A stretch of DNA of 10,027 nt. Origin: Gonium pectorale. Its lineage: Eukaryota; Chlorophyta; Chlorophyceae; Chlamydomonadales; Volvocaceae. The stretch lies in assembly GCA_001584585.1 (NCBI GenBank), contig LSYV01000160.1, positions 49,464 to 59,490 of the forward strand, written 5' to 3'. The stretch's first letter is position 1; each line of letters starts with the position of its first letter. The notes beneath the pieces are model-generated. The model worked only from the letters and a program-made list of their open reading frames with translations, was not told where the DNA came from and did not search any database. Positions 1 to 7,400 of the stretch are shown in pieces. The position numbers and the translations under genes are program-made.

Positions 1-362
1 ATACGAGCAGACGGGCCCCCCGGAAGGAACTTCCTACTCCAATGGGAAAGCAAACCGTTACCCATAGGTTGCAATCTACTGAACCGACCGCTTGCGACTG
101 GAAAGCGCGGAACGCCAAACCCAGTCATTCATCTTACGATCAGCCAATGCGCCAAATAAAGAAGTGCATGTGGTTTGCTACTCAGGGCGCTAGCCAGGCT
201 ACTCTCGTGCCCACTTTAACCCACCGGGTCCCAACCACAACTTCGCGTCAGCCGGCCCTTATGCCCCTTATTACTGACTACCCACCTACATGCATGATAC
301 CGGTTGACCACACTCATCTAAGATACCATCGGTGTTGAGACAAGCGGGACCATCCAGGCTGT
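1..362. other. Stretch with no supported gene
   Basis: This is the left edge of the window, downstream of the minus-strand gene that ends at 363. A plus-strand open frame at 42-338 gives a 98-residue protein with no recognisable motif and no compositional resemblance to the neighbouring coding exons, and I see no convincing splice-linked exon on either strand. No TGTAA poly(A) signal is visible on the minus strand here, so the 3' end of the gene at 363-1626 is not defined. I see no repeat or RNA gene in it. Confidence 0.5.
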
Positions 363-1626
363 CTAGGAGCTGTCCGATGACCTGTCCGAGTCACCACCAC
401 TCTCGTCCTCGCTCTCACTCTCCTCCGCCTCCGATGCCGGGATGGGAGTCTCTGGCACGGCGTTAACGGCATCCAGGACGGCGGCCATGTCACCAAGCGG
501 AGTAGCGGCCATGGCGGCGGGCGGCGGTGCGGCCACGGCGGCGGGCGGCGGTGCGGCCACAGCGGCGGGCGACAGAGCGGGCACGGCGGCACGCCGCGTG
601 ACGCGCGTAGCACGGCAGCCGCGGCCGCGGGCGGCGGGTCGGCCGCAGGCGGCGGGGCGGACGCGGTCGCGGGCGGTGGGGCGGCCGTGGCCGCGCGCGG
701 CAGGGCGGCCTTGGCCGTGCGCACAGGGGCGGCTTTGGCCACGTGCACTGGAGCGGCCTTGGCCGCAGGCGGCAGGGCGGCGGTGGCCGGGGCCAGGGGC
801 CGCGGGGCCGCGGCGGGCGTGGGCAGCGGAGCGGCCACGGCCGCGGTTGGCGGGGCGGCGGCGGCGGGGGCCACGGGCGGCGGGGCGGCCACTGCCACTG
901 TCGGGGCCATCCCCAGCACGTGCGTGCGGAAGATTTCCCTGAACGTCTCGCACCCGAAGTCAGCAACGCTGACCGCACTGAACAGGTACGAGTGGCTGGT
1001 GACGAAGGTCAGCCCCTCCACCGTGCAGGACAGCGGCCAGTCCTGGCGCGCATCGTCGCATATCCATGCCCACACCCGTCCACCCTTTCCCTCAGCCACC
1101 GCGCCCCATTGCCCAGTAAGGGGGCAGATAACAACGTGCCACGATCCCGGGATTGGGCACGACTTCTCGTCGGCACCGACTTCGCCAGCCTTGGCACCGT
1201 TGGCGACGTAAAATATGCTCTCAGGGTGGGCCTCGCCGATCATGCCAATCTCCAGGTAGCCGGCGCCCACCCACGCCTTGCGCCTGGCATCCTTGTCGAC
1301 GATGAAGGCGATGTATACACGGTCCGTAGGCTTGATGACGTCCGTAGGCCCTCCGGGGACCTGCGTTTTTGGCGCCAAGGCAGCAAGCGAGTGCTTCAGT
1401 AGGAACTCATCGGCTTGTTCGATCCATCTCATACGGACAATCACTTCTGGCCACGCACCAAGCACTGGCATCCCTCCGGGGGTTGAAGAAGGACGGATCC
1501 GCGAAGCTTGTTGTCGGCCGGCAGCACGGCTGTCGACGCCAAGTTTGTCTCCCAAATGCGCTCGTTTCCAGTCAGCATGACGTGAGTCGTTGGGCCCTTC
1601 GGCTCGACACCAACAGCGGCCATCAT
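363..1626 (-). pseudogene. Unknown protein with Ala/Pro linker and acidic tail; frame broken twice
   Basis: I do not recognise this protein family. The coding signal runs on the minus strand from an ATG at 1626 (residues MMAAVGVEPKGPTTHV) to a TAG at 363-365. The N-terminal half is Trp-rich and looks folded (for example RVYIAFIVDKDARRKAWVGA and PGSWHVVICPLTGQWG). Then come about 110 residues of Ala/Pro-rich linker and an acidic end (SEAEESESEDESGGDSDRSS). Two frame changes interrupt it. One is at a run of five C (minus strand) near 1487-1491, between the LLQPP and GGMPVLGAW segments. The other is within the GC-rich linker near 575-611. Both are equivalent to the loss of one base; restoring both gives about 421 codons without introns. 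No CT...AC (minus GT...AG) pair explains the second shift. It lies head-to-tail downstream of the transposase gene and could be a second element-encoded protein, comparable in position to TNPA of En/Spm, or a host gene. The true start is uncertain, because an upstream exon cannot be excluded. Confidence 0.6.
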
Positions 1627-1943
1627 TTGAGCAGAGACGCGGAGGTATGCTTAGGGTGGCAAGTATATGTAGTCTGCAAGTTGCAATGTGAACAGACAGT
1701 ATTAGATGCCGCACCTGCATGGCGAAAGTGTACTGAGGAAGACACATACAGGTGGTACGGCTCATCAGTACCCACCTCGGTCCCCGACCTCGGTCCATGG
1801 CGGCTGCAGGTCACCATCCATAACACCTATTGCTGCATATTCTCGGTGTGCAGTGCTATTGGGACACGAAGATGCTGCAGCCCGTGCAGGAGTATGTATC
1901 CACTACGTACCCTCTGGCAGTGCAAGATGAGCTACCGTTTGGG
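1627..1943. other. Spacer between the two minus-strand genes
   Basis: This spacer separates the presumed 3' end of the transposase transcript from the first ATG of the gene at 363-1626. It would have to hold that gene's promoter and 5' UTR. On the minus strand there is a good acceptor followed by a short open segment and a donor (TACACTTTCGCCATGCAG then GTGCGG, near 1727-1744). This could be an 18-nt microexon, but I could not link it in phase to the ATG at 1626. A CACTA pentamer at 1901-1905 is a candidate transposon end. A short direct repeat of CCGACCTCGGTCC type occurs near 1780-1798. Confidence 0.4.
1901..1905 (+). other. Candidate left CACTA terminus
   Basis: The plus strand reads CACTACGTACCC from 1901, the form expected at the left end of a CACTA element whose transposase is read on the minus strand. 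It sits about 40 bp outside the TGTAA poly(A) signal at 1944-1948 and just outside the tandem array, which is the right order for a transposon end. The three bases before it are ATC. The pentamer occurs several times in the window by chance, and the matching right end would lie beyond 10027, so this is only a candidate. Confidence 0.25.
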
Positions 1944-1948
1944 TTACA
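1944..1948 (-). terminator. Probable TGTAA poly(A) signal of the transposase gene
   Basis: The plus strand reads TTACA here, so the minus strand carries TGTAA, the usual green-algal poly(A) signal. It is the first TGTAA on the minus strand after the transposase stop codon at 3332-3334. If it is used, cleavage would fall near 1925-1935 and the transcript would have a 3' UTR of about 1.4 kb containing the whole 123-bp array. This is inference from the motif; no transcript evidence is available. Confidence 0.45.
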
Positions 1949-1969
1949 TTGTTAGCACAACCCCAGCCT

Positions 1970-3295
1970 GAAACAGCTGCCGTGGGGACGAGTAGTCCCA
2001 CTGCACAGGGCACCCACGACACGACCCCAAAGAAACGCATGGGCATATCTCCCTATCTTCCCCCACGAGATTTAATGCAACACCGCCCAAGGCCAAACAT
2101 GCTGCTCCGGGGCTAGTAGTCCCAACCACCGCAGGCTAAGGGAATGCGCGCCGCGACCCCCAAGAAACGTCTGGGCGTATCTCCGTATCAATGTTCAATG
2201 CGGCACCACCCAAGGCCGAACAAGCTGCTGCGGGGCTAGTAGTCCCAGTCACCGCAGGCGAAGGGCACGCGCGCTGCGACCCCATAGAAACGTCTGGGCG
2301 TATCTCTGTAACAATGTTCAATGCGGCACCACCCAAGGCCCAACAAGCTGCTGCGGGGCTAGTAGTCCCAACCACCGCAGGCGAAGGGAATGCGCGTCAC
2401 GACCCCAAAGAAACGTCTGGGCGTATCTCCGTATCAATGTTCAATGCGGCACCACCCAAGGCCGAACAAGCTGCTGCGGGGCTAGTAGTCCCAGCAACCG
2501 CAGGCGAAGGGAATGCGCGTCACGACCCCAAAGAAACGTCTGGGCGTATCTCCGTATCAATGTTCACTGCGGCACCACCCAAGGCCGAACAAGCTGCTGC
2601 GGGGCTAGTAGGATAGTCCCAACCACCGCAGGCGAAGAAAATGCGCGTCACTACCCCAAAGAAACGTCTGGGCGTATCTCCATAACAATGTACAATGCGG
2701 CACCACCCAAGGCCGAACAAGCTGCTGCGGGGCTAGTAGCCCCAGCCACCGCAGACGAAGGGAACGCGCGCCGCGACCCCATAGAAACGTCTGGGCGTAT
2801 CTCCGTATCAATGTTCAATGCGGCACCGCCCAAGGCCGAACAAGCTGCTGCGGGGCTAGTAGTCCCAACCACCGCAGGCGAAGAAAATGCGCGTCACTAC
2901 CCCAAAGAAACGTCTGGGCGTATCTCCGTATCAATGTTCAATGCAGCACCGCCCAAGGCCCAACAAGCTGCTGCGGGGCTAGTAGTCCCAACCACCGCAG
3001 GCGAAGGGCACGCGCACCGCGACCCCCAAGAAACGTCTGGGCGTATCTCCGTATCAATGTTCGATTCGGCAGCGCCCAAGGCCGAACAAGCTGCTGCGGG
3101 GCTAGTAGTCCCAACCACTGCAGGCGAAGGGCACGCACGCCGCGACCCCCAAGAAACGTCTGGGCGTATCTCCGTATCAATGTTCAATGCAGCACCGCCC
3201 AAGGCCGAACATGCTTCTGCGGGGCTAGTCGTCCCAACCACCGCAGGTGAAGGGCACGCGCGCCGCGACCCCAAAGAAACGTCTGGGCGTATCTC
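1970..3295. repeat. Tandem array of a 123-bp unit
   Basis: A 123-bp unit repeats head to tail. Unit starts, set at the ATGTTCAATGCGGCACC-like motif, are 2068 (decayed, AGA for ATG), 2191, 2314, 2437, 2560, 2688, 2811, 2934, 3057 and 3180. A strongly diverged unit occupies about 1970-2067, and the last unit fades out at about 3295. The unit starting at 2560 is 128 bp long because of a 5-bp insertion near 2611-2616. The left-hand units are the most diverged and the central ones nearly identical, as expected when an array is homogenised in its interior. Because 123 is a multiple of three and the unit lacks stops in several frames, long open frames appear on both strands. The changes do not favour third codon positions, so I do not call a protein. 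Each unit holds the near-palindrome GGGGCTAGTAGTCCC. The array begins 36 bp downstream of the transposase stop codon. Confidence 0.95.
2232..2246. repeat. Unit-internal near-palindrome (representative copy)
   Basis: GGGGCTAGTAGTCCC pairs with itself over seven positions (one G:T) around a central G. Exact copies occur in the units starting at 2068, 2191, 2314, 2437, 2811, 2934 and 3057. The unit at 2688 has GGGGCTAGTAGCCCC (2729-2743), which makes the pairing perfect. The unit at 2560 is interrupted here by the 5-bp insertion, and the unit at 3180 has one change. A binding site is possible but is inference only. Confidence 0.6.
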
Positions 3296-3331
3296 TCTAA
3301 GAAAGGCAATCAGGTACCTGTCTAAGCCAAT

Positions 3332-4431
3332 CTATCGGAACGTGCTGTGGTTGTACGGCATGAAGTAAGTGCGCCCCGGTGGCTCGTCACAGTCTGGCCG
3401 CATCTTCCGCGGCAAGGCCACGATGACCTTGCACCAGGCCGCCTCGGCAAACGCGGAGGCAGGAATCATGTACGGCTTCAACGCAGAGTCCGTCACATAG
3501 AAGAGGCGCCCACCTATGTGCTCAGGATTCTGGGCTGCTTCTGCATCACCAGGGGGCAGGACCTCTGTAGCCTCAGCGAACTCTACAACCGCCGCACGCA
3601 CGCGGGGCAGCACAGGGCCATCACGCTCCATGCCATCGTCCCCCAGCACCGGCACGTCCCTCACTGACGGCAGCCGAATGAAGTACTTGACCTTGACAAA
3701 GTACGGCGTTGACTCCACGGCTCCGGTTCTCGTGTTCTCCTTGTCGTAGTTGATGAGGAAGTAGTACGAGCGCCTGCGCGTGGCACGCTTGTACCGCGCG
3801 CTGAACAGCTCCGTACCGTTGATCTCCGCTTTGTCGTGTATCAGTGCGGCCGGGATGTGACCGTTCTCACCAGCGTTGCAGCTAACAACAGGAGGCTGAG
3901 GCTCCACCGCCGCAGCCATTACGACCTCCTGAAGCTGCTGCACTGAGCGCTGAATCTCTGAAAGGGACAGCAGCCCGTTAGCAAGACCCTGCACGGCTTT
4001 GGACAGCGTTGCCACGACGTCCATCGCTGAACGCGCGGCCGCCAAAGCGGCCACACGGGCCTCGTCCGCCGCGGTCCGAACCGGGTCCACGATCTCGAAG
4101 ATAGTGCCAGCGCTGAGGCCCCGGCCCTGGCAGGCCCGTGAAGCGCTTGCCGCCTGCTTGGCAGCCTTGTTGGCTGCAGCGATAAGCTTATGGCACGCCT
4201 CAAGAGCATTGGGCACAGCCAGGGCAGCAGCTCCAGCGTGCACCTTCGCTGCTTCTGCTGCGCGCCACAGGGCCTCCACGGCCTGCTCCGCCGCGCCTGA
4301 ATGAGCCTCAAGTGACCGGGCAGCATCCTCCTCCACCGTGTCCTGCGGGCGCTGCTGCCGCCAAGCCTCCACGTTCCGGCTTGACAGGACCGCCTCCAAG
4401 GCGGCCCGCGGGAACCAACTGCCGCGGCGCT
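3332..4431 (-). other. Ala-rich helical segment and C-terminal domain of the transposase (exon 12)
   Basis: The last and longest exon encodes residues 1046-1411. The first half is strongly Ala-rich and helical (EQAVEALWRAAEAAKVHAGA and AACHKLIAAANKAAKQAASA-like runs). The second half is a beta-rich domain with YYFLINYD, YFVKVKYFIRLPS, RAAVVEFAEA, GGRLFYVTDSALKPYMIPAS and WCKVIVALPRK. This resembles the C-terminal domains of unknown function that follow plant En/Spm transposases (DUF4216/DUF4218 type). The acceptor at 4432-4434 is needed, because reading through the preceding intron meets a stop soon after PGKRCK. Confidence 0.65.
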
Positions 4432-7400
4432 CTGCATGCATGATAGGAGGTACCACCGGACCGTCGTTGCAGCCACTCTATTGCGCATCACGACAATGAG
4501 GAATAATGAAACGCAACATATCCCGCATATCTGCTATTTGCAGCGCTTGCCGGGGTACTCACTCTCGAACCACAGATGGACGCCCTGCTGGTCGTCTCTT
4601 GTGAGGCAGGTTGACGCCTCAAGGACCTCCACCGCACGGGGTCGAGGTGATGTGCGCCGGTCGGACACAACAGGGCAGCCTGCGCCAAGGAGGCACATCC
4701 CCTCACCCCCCCAGTCGAACTTGGGGATAGTCAGGTCTCGCTGGCTCTGCCCCAGCATGGCATACAGGTCCAGGAGCTCCGGGTGATCACGCCGGACCCA
4801 TGCCATGGCACGCGTTACCAGGTGCTGCTCGGCGAAGTGCTCCTCAATCTTGACCGCCACCCGACGCCCCGCCACCCTCTTGAAGTCCTGCATCATGCGC
4901 TCCACAACGAACTCGTTGTCCGCTGCCGCCGATCCCCTGGCCACCTCCTGCTCATATAGCCTGCCCGACGTGCATGCACATACATACATAGGAGATGCAT
5001 TTAGTTCATCCACATACAGAGTGCTCAATAACAACGCAGCAAGGCAGCATGAAGCCTCGAGTGCAAAATCTAGGGCGATCCATGCGGTGCAACCCGCATC
5101 AAGCACACATATACCCACAAAATTTGTAGCTGCAGGCCGAGCGGGCGCTGCGCTCAGCCAGCATGCATGCCTAGCCACGCTCATTCCCTCGATAACTACT
5201 AAACGCACGAGGCAGCACCCACCTGCACACGGCGATGTGCAGATTGAGGGAGAACGTCTTCTCTGGCAAATCGTACTGCTCGGCCAGCCGGGCGAACATC
5301 AGCAGGCTTTCATGGGCATCGCGTGCAGCGGTGAGGAAGTCCTTGCGGGTGTCAAAGCGGCCCGGCCGGAAGTAATGAAGAATAGCGTGTGTCAGGTGAG
5401 CCCACATGAGGGATAGCTCCTCAGTGAGAACATCCTTGAAGATGTACGGTGCGATGGTCTCCACGAAGTGTAGCTTGTCCTCCATGGTCCAGCTGCCCCT
5501 GGGCATGGGTTTTTCAGAAGCAAGTGATTGGCACGAGCGCATAGAGCGCATCGGATGTGCGTGGGGGGTGATATGCTAGCATTCTGCGATTCACCGCACA
5601 CCCAAGCGGTGGTGGAAAACATGCCAGCAGATGGCACCACAACTAAGCAAGCAGCCAATTCCGGCAGATGGCGCAAATCTGCGCTAGTCAACCCCACCTG
5701 TACGTCATGATGTCCCGATACCTCCGCCCAAAGTCCGAGCTAACGAATATGTCCTTGGCGCGCTTCTGGATGACCTTGCGGCCAGCTGCGTCCACCACGA
5801 AAGGTGTCTGCTCAGGCGGCACAGGCAGCTCCCGAACCAGGATAACATCAAGGAAGTTATCGAGGACCCCGTTGAGCAGGGCGTGCGCAGCAGGGACGAC
5901 GTACAGGTTTGGCACGTCAATGTAGCCAAGCATGGCGGAGCCATCAGCGCTGGGCCGGCGGACCAAGTCCACAATAGGGAGCAAACCGGTAGCACCGTCA
6001 ACCCGCTGCTGTCTCAGGCCCGCAGCAGCGGACTTCTGGTACTCGTTGTGCACCCGCTGGCCTCGATCGATGTAGTCCTGGTTGGACAGCTTCAGGCGTG
6101 CGTCGCCCACGCGCATCTTCTCCCTGCAAACCAGAGGTGGGGGCATTTCGCGAGCAAGGGACGGGATCTGAGTGCTGAGTGCACTGCACAGGCACATTGA
6201 AAAATGAGACATTGAAATGGTACGCAACAAGCGGGCATTCAAGAACAACCCTGCAGTGGCCCACCTGCGGGCAGATGGCGTTGCTATCAAAAAACGTCAT
6301 GTACGAGGCCTTGCTGGAAACATTTGCACAACCCACCCGTTCAGCTGCGTGCGCGGCCCATTGTAGCCAAAAAAGCGTGTCGTTGTCCCAGTCCCCGCGT
6401 TTGGCATGCCCAAGCCGTACCACATGCACCACGTGCAGGCACCCAAGAGGGAGGTTACGCCGACAAAGTTGGAGCACTTTATCCGAGCCATGGTGTCAGC
6501 GAGCCAGGAGAAGAGGAAGGCCTTGTGTTGGACGGTAACCGTCTGGCGCCTCTTCAACGGGCTAGCCCGTTGCAGAGGCGGCGCAACGTGCAAACGCATG
6601 CCGGTTGTGCCGAGCTTGGCGAACGACTTGTACGTCTTCTCGATGTGGACTGGCATGTTGTTCGGCTGGGTGGGGCCGGGGGTGATGAGGAGGGGTGCAC
6701 AGGTAAAGGACTTGCCCCGGTCAGCAAGGGGCACGTCCTGCAACTGCACATACATGACGCCTATGGAGTACGTGACGGACTTGTACGGCTCCAGGAAGTC
6801 GAACAGCAGGGCGTAGATGGAGCTCCACTCCTCCATGGGCGCATTGCGGAGGTACACGCATAGCTTCTTGAAGGCATCGCCTACATGGGAGCCATAATCT
6901 CAGTGTGGCTCAACGGCCATACCGATACGCAAGGACACGAATGAAGGGCCATGCGCGCCCTGCCCAAAACAGCATACTGCAATCTCCGGGGAAATGACCA
7001 TACGCTCTTGAACGGAATTGCGGCACTGGACCTGATGGGCCGGAACTAGGAGGCCCAAGGCATTTCCACAGCCCCACATACCCTGCATGTAGTGGCCGCC
7101 GTGCTCGTCCGGCGCCCTCCCGCTGGCACGCTTGACGGTGAAGTCGTCGCTCAAGGCCAGCAGCTGGATGGTCTCTTCCAGCCCGAAGTCGATGTACCAG
7201 CTGCGCGGCTCGATATGCTGATGTTCTGCAGGTATGCCGCCATACGTGCAACCATTCAGACAAGTTGAAGCACCGCAGCATAATAATGGAACCCAGAAAC
7301 ACGAGATAGAGTCTGTAACGCATACATTACACTAGAATGGCATCAAACTACAATGAAGCAAGCGTCACATGCACGTACCTCCTATCACCGTCACGTTGAA

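Noticed and set aside
42..338. 98-residue plus-strand open frame
   Set aside because: No motif, no neighbouring exon in phase, and composition unlike the coding exons of the window.
314..575. Continuation of the upper reading frame of the 363-1626 gene down to 314
   Set aside because: Past about 575 this frame becomes Arg/Pro/His/Trp noise, while the adjacent frame continues the Ala/Pro linker and ends in a sensible acidic tail. The frame is therefore taken to shift.
442..1402. Plus-strand Ala/Arg/Gly-rich open frames opposite the linker of the 363-1626 gene
   Set aside because: They are mirror images of the GC-rich Ala/Pro-coding sequence on the minus strand and contain only low-complexity residues without a domain.
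1970..3295. CRISPR array
   Set aside because: Repeats are contiguous 123-bp units with no unique spacers, in an intron-bearing eukaryotic context.
2191..3368. Long plus-strand open frames through the 123-bp array (repeating 41-residue peptide, MFNAAPPKAEQ...)
   Set aside because: The unit length is a multiple of three, so any stop-free frame stays open; minus-strand frames are open too. The frame is cut by a TAA in the unit at 2068 and by the 5-bp insertion near 2611. Differences between units are not concentrated at third positions, and no flanking exon is seen.
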